Shown: positions 27,624-39,011 of the stretch, in pieces | How positions within the stretch are numbered: the first letter of the stretch is position 1 | Layout of the letters: the number at the start of each line of letters is the position of its first letter | DNA from: Lepraria neglecta | Taxonomy: Eukaryota > Ascomycota > Lecanoromycetes > Lecanorales > Stereocaulaceae | NCBI GenBank assembly: GCA_033220425.1 | Contig: CM065648.1 | Coordinates: 806,001-870,000 of the forward strand | DNA: 64,000 bases | Direction: 5' to 3' | Program-made: the position numbers and the translations under genes | The notes under the pieces: model-generated | What the model saw: only the letters and a program-made list of their open reading frames with translations | Told to the model about the DNA's origin: nothing | Databases searched by the model: none

Positions 27624-30205
27624 AAGTGCAATGTCCCTTTCGAAGCCTGTTATCACAGTTCATACAGATTGAGCGCGTCGCTGGCAAGGTCATCAAACCT
27701 ACTCGGACCCGAAAAGCGTAGGTCGAACAGGAAGTTGTGTTGCAATCCCTTGCTTGATTGCTTTCTATGCGATTCCAGAAGCCTGTTGCTAGCCGTTCTT
27801 TGTCTGTTATGGCCATATATGGGGCCCTTGGAGGCCCTCATTAGCTAGATATCCTTCCCAGCCTATTGCCACATTGCAACAAGTTGCCAATGTCAAAGAA
27901 TAGTGGTGTTTCAGACCACCAATACACCGTCAATTGATCTAAAATTGGCGCCCCCTAGACTGTCAGGCCGGGAAGTTCCGGGGGGTGTCTTGCGGCCTAG
28001 ACGACCGTGTTGATCCTCGCCAACCAATCTGACGCGTATCAAGATCAATTTTTCGCTCGGCGTCGAACATCTCACGGTGCATCTCGATATCAGACATGCC
28101 CTCGTCGCTACTGAGGAAGGTATAGAAGATGAAAGCCTAAGTAACGCGTCGTAGAGAACGTATCACCATTCATAAATCTGGCGCGAATGGAAACGTGAAT
28201 ACACGGTAGGTTTACGATAGTCAGGGTTCTTGTTAGCCGAAGTATCAACCATGTAGGTATATGTGCCTCGATACTAAGGATTAAAAGCCAAGGTGGAGCC
28301 ATTAAAGCATAAGTTTTTTACAAGAGCCCGCTGGGTATTTACAAAATGCATATAAGAGGATGTTTTCCGTTGAAGATATATCCACTGACAGATCATTCGA
28401 CATCTCACAAATCCTAATGCAAGGATTCTACCATTCTGGACTGCTCGTTGGAAAGGAAAATACCCGATACTTTCACTTTACCACTATGTTTCTACCCTGC
28501 AGCGTGTGCTAATCTCTGAAGGACGAGAGCGGAAGAAGCTTGGTCTTGACGAAGCGAGGAGTTGGAGTTGTGTCATCAATTAGAGTAGGTGAGCAGGATG
28601 AGTGTAAGATTGAAGGACTCTAGAGCTACAAGTATGTCAGCATGAGGACCTAAGGAGCTGGGCATTGGTCAATATTGTATGCTGTGGAGTTGGAAATGCG
28701 TCAACACCAAGAGCAGACGAGCTGGAAAGGTGTCATTTCTGAATGTGGTAGAGGACCCCACTACACTTTAAAATTCATCTGTCTTCGTTCAGGATAGGAA
28801 CTAAAGAACATGTAGGACATCAGACCTTGGTGCTACGAGTGCCGTGCTTCCTTCCTTTCTTTCCCTCGAGAGCTGTTCTCGTTGCAAAAGTCTTGATGCT
28901 GAAGAATGTGATCATTTATCAATTGGAACGAGGGCCAACTTGGTATGAAGTTGCCTGGAAGTTTGCCCCCAAAACCATTGTTTGAGCTGTGTTTCTCAAG
29001 CTGCGCAGGGGAAGAAGGTAAACTCGAATTCTGGCCAACCTTGATTTTGCGCTTATACGACTTGGTGCGCATACATCAACGATCGGCGGCTACCCTGTGC
29101 TAGACGATGAACGACAAGTTTCACCGTTGTTGTCTTATCGAAACTTGACGTCAGGCTATGAAGCTTACGATGAGATACTAAGTGCGGGACTTTCTTCTCA
29201 GCGGAAGGTTTGAAATTCAGAAGATCAGCTCAGCTGTCAAGCAGCTTCAAAGGGCATCGTACACGCTCAATTGGATATCGGCCAGTCCGTAAAGGTCATA
29301 CACAAGAAGTTTTACCGGGGACCTTGCTCTATAAGCCTGATAATGCTCAGGTAACGGCTCCTTCCGAAGGGAGTTGGCCCGCTCTGTTTGATCCCGCACC
29401 TAGTGACTGAATCGCTTTCTGACTTTGATCAAAAGGCGAATCGATTGAGTTCTGTCCCTTGCTGTCAAAATATGACTCAACGGCATGACGCGTGACGTTC
29501 ATAAAAACGTCATTTGACGGCACTAAACGGCCGATGTCACTGCATGAAACGTGCTTGCTCAGACCTCATATCTTATCAACATGCATATCGCTAGAGGATA
29601 GCATGTGACATGGACAGTTTGCATGACTCGAGACGGCACAAGGTCAAAATCCGAAAGACTTTGTTAAATCAAACCTTTCGAGTCTGTTCCCTTTCATTTT
29701 ACCCTGCGATAGCTTCACAACGCTCAAGTTTGTACGGAGGCTTTGGTTTATAAGTTCTTTTGGTCAATGAGCTCCGCGAGAATTTAATTGACGATATGTT
29801 GAGACTTGCTTAATTGAAAAACCTAGAAGATGCTCTGTTGTTGGGGGCTGCAGCCTTCTGTTTGACCCGCGAGGCTAGCTTAGCTAGTAAACAATGTCGA
29901 TCGCCTCTCGGTACGGCAAGCACATGCCAATGAGGCTCTGCGGAAAATTAACAAGCTACAATGCGGAAAGTTCCTGCCTAGGACCCTGAAAAGAATGGCT
30001 GGGAGCATCTATCACTGGTTGGAATCAAAAGCTGATAAACGCTCAATCATGACAGCGCCAAAGCTTTTGACGTGTCAGAGTATCTTCGTTAAGAGACTTC
30101 AGTATACACGGGATAACAGTCGAACGTACCACCTCAGTCGTCATTTTAGACGTTCTCTGACCCCGTTCTGTCGCTCATGTCGCCTATGACTAGCAATCAA
30201 TTGGA
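27624..30205. other. Gene-poor accessory region
   Basis: About 2.6 kb without a supported gene. A loosely repeated motif, GAGYTGGAAWTGYGTCA, occurs near 28560, 28687 and 28728. Short frames (28108-28302 -, 28833-29072 -, 29210-29410 +) have no domain. Confidence 0.4.
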
Positions 30206-30206
30206 G

Positions 30207-30214
30207 ATATAAAG
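30207..30214 (+). promoter_or_regulatory. TATA box of the small secreted protein gene
   Basis: ATATAAAG about 200 bp before the ATG at 30411, followed by a CA-rich leader. A second TATAAAAG at 30353-30360 is too close to the ATG for most fungal promoters but could serve a short leader. Confidence 0.45.
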
Positions 30215-30410
30215 GCAGCTTCTACCTTTCGGAATTCATCCATTTCACAAGAGCCTCCACAAAGCAAACACGATTCTCTCTTGAACTACCACTTGCCTTC
30301 TCCCTTCAAAGAGCCATCGCCCTGAGACACCACAAAGTTGGTGAAGAACACTTATAAAAGTACGTCAATAACCACAAACCCCTTCACACCCCACCCACCA
30401 CCAATCCACA

Positions 30411-30722
30411 ATGCACCTCCCCACCCTCCCACTAGCCCTCCTCCTCCTCATCCTCCCATCCACCCTCGCCCTCCCAACCCTCAACGCCCGCGAAGACGAA
30501 AGATCAGGCGGAGGCGGCTCTTCAGGCGGCGGAGGCACCGGTGGCGCCGGCGAAGGAGGATTCGTAGCAGCCGTCGGTGGAGCTATTGCGAGTGCTGCTG
30601 GAGGAGTTGCTTCTACCATACAGGCAGCTGGTGGGGAGCAGCCACAGCCGAATGTTGGCAACGGGAGGAATCCGGTCGTTGTGCCGAATATTGCTGGGGA
30701 CGAGGCGCATATCGCTACTTGA
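30411..30722 (+). CDS. Small secreted glycine-rich protein (candidate effector)
   Basis: 103 residues. The N-terminus MHLPTLPLALLLLILPSTLA is a textbook signal peptide, probably cleaved after ALA at residue 21. LPTLNARED follows and then a (GGGSSGGGGTGGAG) linker, a small-residue stretch (VAAVGGAIASAAGGVAS) and a short polar tail. There are no Cys residues, so it is not a disulfide-stabilised effector. The gene stands alone between decayed genes and has its own TATA box, fitting a rapidly evolving secreted protein. Function unknown; a wall-associated or host-directed role is inference from size, secretion and location only. Confidence 0.65.
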   Translation: MHLPTLPLALLLLILPSTLALPTLNAREDERSGGGGSSGGGGTGGAGEGGFVAAVGGAIASAAGGVASTIQAAGGEQPQPNVGNGRNPVVVPNIAGDEAHIAT

Positions 30723-31488
30723 GAGGGAAGTGCTTGGGGGTTTGAGGGGTCTTGGTATAGGGGTGAGTTAATTGTTGGATGACGGAATATGGTGCAAGGA
30801 CATGAGGTCTTTCAAATTTTGTATTGTTACAGATAGCGTTAGTTATGAGGTGTGATTTAGTTCCTCTTCCGTTTGAAAACTTCTCGTCTTCCCCACCCTG
30901 TGCCACTTATCTTCGGCTTTCCACTACTCCGAACTCCTACAATGTAACGATATCCGATTTCCATGTACTATGTGCTATGCAATTCGTGCCTGTGCCTGGA
31001 GAAAGAAGTTGTAAGATTACCATGTATGCAAGTCGTAACTTATTCTAGCAAGGTTCTACTCGCTAATGGCCCAACTCTTGACGAATAGCTCAGCTAGAAG
31101 ACCACCCCTATAAAAAGCAACCAGAATCATCAGGTCATGTATATATTGTATCCGCGAGTATACTATTCCTATCATAGTCACGTTGGCGTAAAAAGGCCAC
31201 GTAATGGCCTATACGTATCTCTTGTCTATAACAGTGGACCCCCGTAATATATTTATATACTGTGTACCCTTCTATTCTGGTGTCCAAATAAAGTTAAGGG
31301 TATAGACTTAGACTTTCTAAAGGGAAGTAGACCGGATGATAGAACTTCGAACCGAGTTGAGGTTCTTCTATTATCTATTTTCAACGTACTAGCTATATCT
31401 GGAGGTACTCTGGCGGATGTATAATAAAGAGTTGGTCATCTATTGTGGAAGTGCTGCACGAACCGCACCGTAAATTATCAGGCGTCTC
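30723..31488. other. Intergenic, AT-rich
   Basis: No gene seen. TATA-rich, with many TATATA/TATCTAT stretches between 31130 and 31430. Confidence 0.4.
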
Positions 31489-32196
31489 CTACTGGAAGCT
31501 TAAATGGAGCAACGGGTCTATTTCGGCGACTTGACCTAGACTTGCGGCCAGAAATTGTGACGGTAGCTGTGGCGTGAGGTTGGTAAACGTTTCAAACTTG
31601 TGTTCCATCGGTCCGGCACACGAGCGACATTCCCTGACATGAACAGCCTGTGAGAGAAAAGGGTCTTCGCCGTGGGCTGATGACTGATATTTGCCGACAT
31701 AGCTCCAGTGGGTTGTCGCCGAAGCGACCACAGGAAGACCATGAGCACACTGCTGCTGGGACTGATGGCCGGGTAATGACAAGCTGGTCGTACATCTTCG
31801 CAGGGCCACAGGCATCGCACTGTCCGTCATCAAAGTGTTTCTTCCTGGAAACGGAAGCGGAGCAACTGGTCGATTTCAGCCGCTTGGCCCAGGCTTGTGG
31901 CGGTGATTTGGGATGGTAGCTGTAGTATCAGGCTGGTGAAAGTCTCAAACATGTTTTTCCTTCCTTGCATGGCACGTATAACATCGCTTGATGTGGACAG
32001 CCTATGAGAGAAAGGGGTCTTCTCCCTCGGATGATGATTGATCTTTCTGTACATCACTCCAGTGCGTGGCTGCCGAAGCGGCCATTGATCGGTCCACAGC
32101 ATACTGCTGCGAGAAGCGGCGTGCTGAGGCTTTGTTGGTAATCTCATGAAGAGCGTGTTGCATGATGTTAAATGCTTCCATCGCATCTTGTTGGGT
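31489..32196 (-). repeat. 354-bp tandem duplication inside the USP relic
   Basis: Two direct copies, about 31843-32196 and 31489-31842. They share ATHWSxV, GEDPFLS, FETFTxL, QLPSQ, SLGQxAEID and LLxxxFQ at a constant 354-nt offset. They have diverged noticeably, so the duplication predates much of the decay. Confidence 0.7.
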
Positions 32197-33650
32197 ATTT
32201 TGGTCCCAGTTGGGCTTCTGCTCTTGCAACGTTCTCAGTAGTCGAGTGGGTGGGTAAGGATCTACGACCTCGATCCTCTCAACCTCTCTCATGGTGGAAC
32301 GTATGTCACCACATAGCTTGAGATAGCTTTTGAACAGCGCTGGCTTCGCGGGAATGACCAGGCTCATATCGATGACATTAGGAAATGGATTCTGGGTGAA
32401 GGCGTCCCGGAGACGGGGACATGCTCGCAGGAGGTGGATGCTTGCTGAAAGATAACAGGCAGAACCCAGGTTGACTATGCCTCTTAAATCAGCTCGTGCT
32501 TGGGACGGCGTTGGATGATTTAGAAGAGCGTCTTTGGTTGGAGCGGTGTCATGATCACTCATATTTTTGGTGTCGCTTTCGCGGGCGGCTTCTGCTATCC
32601 TAGCATACTGGAAGAGGGCGATGGGTGAGTTGGTGGTCTACGTAGACTTGCCAAAACTCTTCGTACGGCTTCATACAAGCTTCCTGGTGTTCTTGATCAA
32701 GCTCAGAGGATCTGAGGACCTTGTCAATTTCTTTCGAAACCTTCTGGTTGACTTCGAGCCATTGGACGCCTTCGATGAGCTGCGCCCATACAGAGTCGAG
32801 AGTGGCAACTCCTGTATGCCTGCCATGATTTATGTTTATAGAATCGGAAGTGGCCACATGGCGAATCATATTCAGTGCAGAAGGTGACGATGGAGCGAAA
32901 GTGGTGGGAGAAGGAGGGAGTTAAATAGTCAAGGATGCCGAGCAGAGATTCATTGATGTAAGAAAATGAATGTAGAATGAAGAACGCGACGTGATGTGGT
33001 TGGCGGTGAACACTTCGCTGTCCAGCTTCGCCCATGATTCACCTACCCTTGTCTTCATAAATATCTTTACTTTCTTCTGATAACAGCTGTCAATGAAGCT
33101 GGAAACTGCTTCATCAACTGCACGCAAGCCTCGATTTCACATGCGTTCACTCTCAGAAAGTGAATCCTATCTACGGTATGTGAACCAACTTTAGCAACAG
33201 GTACAGTTGCCGCGCATTCACGTTTCAAGGCTTGTGATAAGTGACAGAATAAAGGCAGCATTCTGCCAGTCTGCCACGATCCTGTAGAATGAACTTTCCT
33301 CTTCGGGGATAGCGATTTACCGGTAGACGGCCGTTACGCTACTTTCCTGTTATCACTTTCTCACAGGCTCTTCGGCTGCATCTTCTCGCGGGTGTCAAAA
33401 TAGTTCGGACGTCTCCCTGTTTCGAAACCCAGAATCTCTCACAAGGAGCACTTGATGGTTGATTTCCTGGTGTAAAATTCGAAGAAATCGTCCAAGTGGG
33501 ACTCAAGCGGCCCGTTTTTGTGCAGTCAATATCTGTAGCTAGAGCTGTCAAAGGCAACGGTATGGGACTTCGTCCGGACTTTTTTGCTATCCACGAGATC
33601 TTGGACATGTTCCAGGGCCTTTGCAGATACTTTCGCTTTCGTGATGGCAA
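31489..33650 (-). pseudogene. Inactivated ubiquitin C-terminal hydrolase (USP family) with duplicated segment
   Basis: The clearest part (32562-32002) reads GIVNLGSACYLSASIHLLRA with the catalytic-Cys box (NLGxxCY) and, later, NTQQDAMEAFNIMQHALHE, the QQDAxE box of C19 deubiquitinases. A TAG at 32004-32002 follows DPFLS, where the duplicate copy has CAG (Gln). Peptide of the next region continues in another frame (NMFETFTSLILQLPSQ). A second, 354-nt copy (31489-31842) gives DPFLSQAVHVRECRSCAGPM with one CxxC half of a zinc ribbon. Upstream, 32869-32600 (SVWAQLIEGVQWLEVNQKVS) joins the catalytic part only through a +1 shift near 32620. Further upstream (33650-33350), SKKVRTKSHTVAFDSSSYRY and GRRPNYFDTREKMQPKSL are broken by TGA stops. 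The His box was not found. Non-functional. Confidence 0.75.
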
Positions 33651-33984
33651 CTCAACCTAGTTCCGATATATTCTTGAATCAGCATGACCATCGATTGGGT
33701 GGTCAGGCATCATAACGTTCGGGCTGAGGTCCATTGCCTTGATTTCCGAGTTCCATTTTCCACGCCCCTTTGGGGCAGCCAAAAGTCTTCATTCTTTCTC
33801 TTGGATTCCCTTGGCACGTTTAGCTTAGCTGACTACTTCGTATTCGCAATCATCCGCGGGGACATTCGCTAAACCATAAGCATGTGCCGATGAAATTCGA
33901 ATCTTCGATTTCATTCTTTCTCTTTGCGTGCGCTTTGAGCACCAGTAAGGATTTCCGGCGCAGCCAGGATAGAATGACGCGTTC
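33651..33984. other. Intergenic
   Basis: No supported gene. The short plus frame 33684-33872 has no domain. Confidence 0.3.
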
Positions 33985-34160
33985 TCAAGGATAAGACTTC
34001 TCTGGGCACGTGCCCTCAGAATCAGGAAAGACAGCTAAGACAGCATAACCGATTTTCAATTACAAGACTTCTCAAGGCACCCGTTGTCAGACTCTTGAAA
34101 AACATAGCCCGATATCATGACGGATTTTCAATTACAAGACTTCCCTGGGCACGAATACGA
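33985..34160. repeat. About 72-bp degenerate tandem repeat
   Basis: GATTTTCAATTACAAGACTT occurs at 34051 and 34123, 72 bp apart. The AAGACTTCTCTGGGCAC part occurs one period earlier, near 33993. Two and a half units; the last unit runs into the short frame beginning at 34117 (MTDFQLQDFPGHEY). Confidence 0.7.
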
Positions 34161-35027
34161 AAATTTGGACCATATAAGACTTTTGCAATGCGATAATTGT
34201 GGTGATCGGCGGTTACAGCCACAGCCGACGCCACCGGTGCCACTTTTTTTCGAGGGTTTGCTGAGGAAGACTTTCACCGCGGTCAAATGGCCTTACATCC
34301 AAGGAGCCCTAGGGAAGAAAATGCGACAGGCATTCCATCGGCTTATAAAGCTAAAAGACTGCGGTAAATGATTCCTCATCCCTTGCCGTGGTCGGCTGGC
34401 GCCTCATGTGTGGCTCAGCGGGATGAATACATCTCTATGGTTTGCCATGCGAGCAACCGTTCTCGGCCTTATGGCTGAGTCTATCAGCTGACTTTGATGC
34501 CAATGCTTCCAAGGTGATCCGGGCAAGCTGACCCATGGCTTGGAAGAACATCTTCTTCGGCGAAGACGCTCCTTGGAATGGTTCGACGGGCAGTGTCTGG
34601 GTCGCCTCCCAGCCCAAGATCTCGGGATACCACCATGTAAGACATGTTTCCAAAGATGCAGGTCATCTCCCAGACAGTCTTCAGCCTAGTATGTCCTCTC
34701 ATAGAGCGTTTTTGCACCTTGAGCGAATGATTTGGTAGCATATTTTTACAAGTATGCTTAATCTTTTAGCGTGGGCGCTTGACCCAGATTTATCAAGGAC
34801 AGCTTCAACCGGTGGATAGCACGAAACGGAAATCATGGCCACCCCAGCGCTTAGAGGGATGTGAGTCAAGATGCGAATGATGCAGTCAGTCTCGGCAGTC
34901 GGCGTGCACTTCCCTGCGCGGAGTAGGGTACAGCCGACAACTCTATCCTCCTGTTAAGGGGACAAGCCAAGTGCACTGCCTCAATCTTAGCGGCCGCCTT
35001 CTTGACCGCAATTCTCTTTGATTTTCC
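34161..35027. other. Intergenic before the calcium pump
   Basis: An 84-codon frame (34117-34371) has one CxxC pair (CDNCGDR) but no recognised domain and starts inside the tandem repeat; not called. The rest should include the calcium ATPase promoter. Confidence 0.35.
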
Positions 35028-35192
35028 ATGTGCAAGACAGGGCACAGTATAAGGCAATTGCTTACACCACACTCCCTTGCCTTGTTTATCTTGTTTAGCC
35101 TCTCAACACATGCACAACGCACGGTCCTTTTCGTTCAGGGTGAAGGGTTTGAAGGGATTCTAGAGACGCCGCTTTCTTTAACGAACTACACC

Positions 35193-38100
35193 ATGACTTC
35201 TAATAGATTACTCGCGCCTCCGGGACAGATACATACTACAGTCAGTCATTCTGGCATATCTTGCACCGACAAAACTAATATGTGGCAGTTTCATCAGCCC
35301 GATGCTGGATCCCCAAACTCGGAAGGCTATTCGCCAGACCACTCCCTATCTCTTCAGGTTCCTCCATCACCCACATCACGTTCATTAGGAGGTAGCACAT
35401 TACGGTCGAGATCAGAGTCGTTCAACTCAACAGCGGAAACCTCGAGGTCTAGAGCAGACTCCTTTAATTCCACTGCGGACACAGCAAGGTCGAGGGCAAG
35501 TTCAGATGTCAGGACTATACCGCCGAGATTTGAAGGAGATGAAATGACTCCTGAAGAGGCTTTAAGGCCCATCAAAAATACAGAAAAAGATTTTGAGGTG
35601 TCGAACAACGTTTTCGCTTTCTCGCCTGGTCAACTTAACAAGCTACTGGGTCCAAAATCACTGGCGGCATACATAGCACTAGGAGGGATTAGAGGCCTAG
35701 AGAAGGGACTACAAACAGATGTTGTAGCTGGACTGAGTGTGGATGAGGGTTCCATATCAAAAAGAATTAGCTTTGACGAAGCAACCCAATCTGCAAGACA
35801 GAAGAAGCCGCCAGATTCGAGGGCTGTCCTTGGGCACGATATAACGGTGACCGACGACGAACGCAAGGGACAGTACCACGACCGGATACGAATCTACAAG
35901 GACAATCGGTTACCTACAAAGAAATCCCTAAGCATATGGAAATTGTTCTGGAAAGCCTTTAATGACAGAGTCCTCATTATACTTACCATTGCAGCCGTTA
36001 TTTCGCTCGTGCTTGGTGTCTACGAAGCCGTTGGTCAAACGCCACAGCCCGGACAGGGACCGTCCCTGGACTGGGTCGAAGGGTTGGCTATTGAAATCGC
36101 GGTTGTTATAGTGGTGCTTGTCACGGGATTGAACGACTACAGGAGAGAAAAGCAATTTGTGGTCCTCAATGCGAAAAAGGAGGATCGACAAGTCAAAGCT
36201 GTTCGATCTGGCAAATCAATCATGATATCGGTCTTCGATGTTATGGTTGGCGATGTTCTACACTTGGAATCAGGCGACTCTGTTCCTGCAGACGGTATAC
36301 TAATCAGTGGTCATGGCGTCAGATGTGACGAGTCATCAGCCACAGGGGAATCTGATGCTATGCGAAAGACCGCAGGACAGGAGGTCTGGAATCGAATTGA
36401 AGATGGAGCCGCTACGTCGAAGCTGGATCCGTTCATCATTTCTGGCAGCAAGGTCCTCGAAGGTGTCGGAACCTACCTGGTCACATCAGTCGGTGTGAAT
36501 AGCAGTTTTGGGAAAATCATGATGGACTTGCAGACTGGGGATGATGATACACCACTGCAAAAGAAGCTTGCCAACATGGCGAATTGGATCGGATATCTGG
36601 GGACTGCCGCAGCTGGCCTACTCTTCTTCATCCTATTGATTCGGTTTCTCGCCGGTCTATCTGGAAACACTAACAGTCCCGCAATGAAAGGTTCAGCGTT
36701 CTTGGATATCCTTATTGTCGCCATCACGATCATCGTCGTTGCCGTTCCAGAAGGCCTCCCCGTGGCTGTTACGCTCGCCCTGTCCTTTGCAACTAAGCAA
36801 ATGCTGAAGGAGAACAATCTCGTTCGACATCTCCAAGCATGCGAAACCATGGGCAATGCAACCACAATCTGCTCAGACAAGACAGGTACTCTCACTCAAA
36901 ACAAGATGACAGTTGTTGCTGGCACGATGGGTTCAAAAATCAATTTCGCCCGAGAAACTGATCCTACGGAGAGGGATAGCAATGTCGTCCCGTTCTCTGC
37001 CGCCTTTGAGAATCTGTCACCAGCTACAAAAACCCTTTATCTGCAATCTTGTGCGCTAAATTCCACGGCTTTCGAAGGAGAGGAAAATGGTGAAATGACA
37101 TTCATCGGGTCCAAGACTGAGACTGCGATCCTTACCATGGCCAAACAACAACTTGGAATGGGGCCAGTGGCTGAGGAGCGCTCTGTTACCGAGATTGTAC
37201 AGCTTATACCTTTCGACTCCGATCGCAAATGCATGGGCGTCGTCGTGCGACTTGGCTCAGGTACTTTTCGTCTACTGGTCAAAGGCGCTGCTGAGATATT
37301 ACTCGCAAAGGCTACGTCGGAACTGGTCGATACGGCGGGAGAAACCCTTCAACGATGCGAACTAACAGACTCCTCCAAAGCTAGAGTCTCTGCAAGCATT
37401 GCCGAATTTGCGTCAAATTCCCTGAGAACCATCGCTATGCTATACAAGGATTTCCCGCAATGGCCTCCTGTTGGAGCACGCACAATGGATGAAGACCGCT
37501 CGATGGCAAAATTCGAAGATGTTTTCCAGGACATGACGCTTCTTAGCGTCGTTGCTATCCAAGATCCGCTAAGAGATGGAGTCTCAAAGGCAGTAAACCG
37601 ATGTCAAGACGCTGGAGTCAAGGTCCGAATGGTCACTGGAGACAACGTGATGACAGCCACTGCTATCGCCAAACAATGTGGCATTAAGACTGAAGAGGGT
37701 CTCATCTTGGAGGGTCTTAAGTTCCGCGAAATGACCGAAGCAGAAATGGACGAAGCCATACCTCGCCTTGAAGTTCTGGCTCGCTCATCACCACAAGACA
37801 AACGCCTCCTTGTCGAGAGACTCAAGTTCCTCGGCGAGACGGTTGCAGTCACTGGTGACGGCACCAACGATGGCCCAGCATTGGCTTTGGCAGATGTTGG
37901 CTTTTCTATGGGTATAGCTGGTACTGAAGTCGCCAAAGAGGCTAGCGCTATCATTCTCATGGATGACAACTTCTCCAGCATTGTCAAAGCAATCATGTGG
38001 GGCCGCTCAGTCAACGATGCCGTGGCCAAATTCCTTCAATTCCAGATCACGGTCAACATTGCAGCTGTGGTCCTCGCTTTCGTCTCAGCGGTATCCTCTC

Positions 38101-39011
38101 CAGACTCCCACTCCGTCCTTTCCGCCGTCCAGCTTTTGTGGGTGAATCTCATCATGGACACTTTTGCCGCTCTTGCCCTTGCAACCGATGCACCTACCGA
38201 GAATATTCTTGACCGCAAACCTGTACCCAAAAGCGCAGCCCTGATCACTACCAACATGTGGAAGATGATCATCGGCCAAGCGATATACCAACTCGTCGTC
38301 ACCTTCGTCCTTTACTTCGCTGGTTCCTCCATCTTTGGCTACTCAAAGAGTGATACCACCCTCCAAACAGAGTTGAATACCATGGTTTTCAATACCTTCG
38401 TTTGGATGCAGATTTTCAACGAATTCAACAACCGCCGCTTAGACAACAAGCTCAACATATTCGAAGGCGTTCTCCGCAATCCATTCTTCATCGTCATTAA
38501 TTGTATCATGGTCGCTGGTCAGATCATGATTGTTTTTGTTGGTGGCGAAGCCTTCCAGATCAAAAGGATTAATGGCACACAATGGGCTATCTGCATCCTT
38601 TGCGCGCTACCCTGCTTATTGTGGGCTGTGGTCCTACGATGCATACCGGACAAACATGCAGCAACAGTGTTTTCCTTCGCCGACAAGGTATGGATGGCAC
38701 TTTACCGACCTGTCATGAAAGTTCTACGCGTCGTCTTTTACCCTGTCGCTCAAGCCTGGAAAGCTTTGTCTAAAGCGGTCTTCTCGCCAACAAAACGCTT
38801 TACCCAACGCGCCATTCGGAAGGCTCGATCGAATTCCGTCGGTGCGAAGAGTCCTGCTTCAGACGAAGAAGCCATCGTCGGTGACGTCCACATGGGCAGT
38901 GTTCCACCGACACCAGACAAGGGCAAAGCACCAGTCCCACAAACCCCTGTGACACCGCCTGAGCTGCGCGTGCAACCACCTCCTATTACGCTTACGACTG
39001 CGGATGTTTGA
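35193..39011 (+). CDS. PMC1: PMCA-type calcium-transporting P-type ATPase (vacuolar/plasma membrane)
   Basis: Pumps Ca2+ out of the cytosol, in fungi mainly into the vacuole, exchanging it for protons. The open frame extends back to 35028, but MTSNRLLAPPGQ at 35193 is the likelier start. A 48-nt GTCAGT...GCAG segment (35241-35288) with an ACTAAT branch site looks like an in-frame intron. The N-terminus is Ser-rich with a repeated SRxxSFNSTA motif. Core motifs are complete: PEGLPVAVTLALSFATKQML, the phosphorylation site CSDKTGTLTQNK (Asp codon 36876-36878), hinge VTGDGTNDGPALALADVGFS, and SSPQDKRLLVERLK. About ten membrane segments are apparent (IIVVAVPEGLP, LLWVNLIMDTFAALALATDA). The cytosolic tail is Pro-rich and basic, with no calmodulin site I can assign. 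Good length for fungal Pmc1 proteins (about 1,250-1,400). Confidence 0.93.
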   Translation: MTSNRLLAPPGQIHTTVSHSGISCTDKTNMWQFHQPDAGSPNSEGYSPDHSLSLQVPPSPTSRSLGGSTLRSRSESFNSTAETSRSRADSFNSTADTARSRASSDVRTIPPRFEGDEMTPEEALRPIKNTEKDFEVSNNVFAFSPGQLNKLLGPKSLAAYIALGGIRGLEKGLQTDVVAGLSVDEGSISKRISFDEATQSARQKKPPDSRAVLGHDITVTDDERKGQYHDRIRIYKDNRLPTKKSLSIWKLFWKAFNDRVLIILTIAAVISLVLGVYEAVGQTPQPGQGPSLDWVEGLAIEIAVVIVVLVTGLNDYRREKQFVVLNAKKEDRQVKAVRSGKSIMISVFDVMVGDVLHLESGDSVPADGILISGHGVRCDESSATGESDAMRKTAGQEVWNRIEDGAATSKLDPFIISGSKVLEGVGTYLVTSVGVNSSFGKIMMDLQTGDDDTPLQKKLANMANWIGYLGTAAAGLLFFILLIRFLAGLSGNTNSPAMKGSAFLDILIVAITIIVVAVPEGLPVAVTLALSFATKQMLKENNLVRHLQACETMGNATTICSDKTGTLTQNKMTVVAGTMGSKINFARETDPTERDSNVVPFSAAFENLSPATKTLYLQSCALNSTAFEGEENGEMTFIGSKTETAILTMAKQQLGMGPVAEERSVTEIVQLIPFDSDRKCMGVVVRLGSGTFRLLVKGAAEILLAKATSELVDTAGETLQRCELTDSSKARVSASIAEFASNSLRTIAMLYKDFPQWPPVGARTMDEDRSMAKFEDVFQDMTLLSVVAIQDPLRDGVSKAVNRCQDAGVKVRMVTGDNVMTATAIAKQCGIKTEEGLILEGLKFREMTEAEMDEAIPRLEVLARSSPQDKRLLVERLKFLGETVAVTGDGTNDGPALALADVGFSMGIAGTEVAKEASAIILMDDNFSSIVKAIMWGRSVNDAVAKFLQFQITVNIAAVVLAFVSAVSSPDSHSVLSAVQLLWVNLIMDTFAALALATDAPTENILDRKPVPKSAALITTNMWKMIIGQAIYQLVVTFVLYFAGSSIFGYSKSDTTLQTELNTMVFNTFVWMQIFNEFNNRRLDNKLNIFEGVLRNPFFIVINCIMVAGQIMIVFVGGEAFQIKRINGTQWAICILCALPCLLWAVVLRCIPDKHAATVFSFADKVWMALYRPVMKVLRVVFYPVAQAWKALSKAVFSPTKRFTQRAIRKARSNSVGAKSPASDEEAIVGDVHMGSVPPTPDKGKAPVPQTPVTPPELRVQPPPITLTTADV
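35241..35288 (+). other. Putative 48-nt in-frame intron of the calcium ATPase gene
   Basis: Starts GTCAGT, carries ACTAAT and ends GTGGCAG. Its length is divisible by three and it has no stop, so spliced and retained forms would both be translated, differing by 16 residues near the N-terminus. Confidence 0.6.

Noticed and set aside
30365-30661. 98-codon minus-strand ORF antisense to the small secreted protein
   Set aside because: Pro/Ala-rich antisense shadow of a Gly-rich coding frame.
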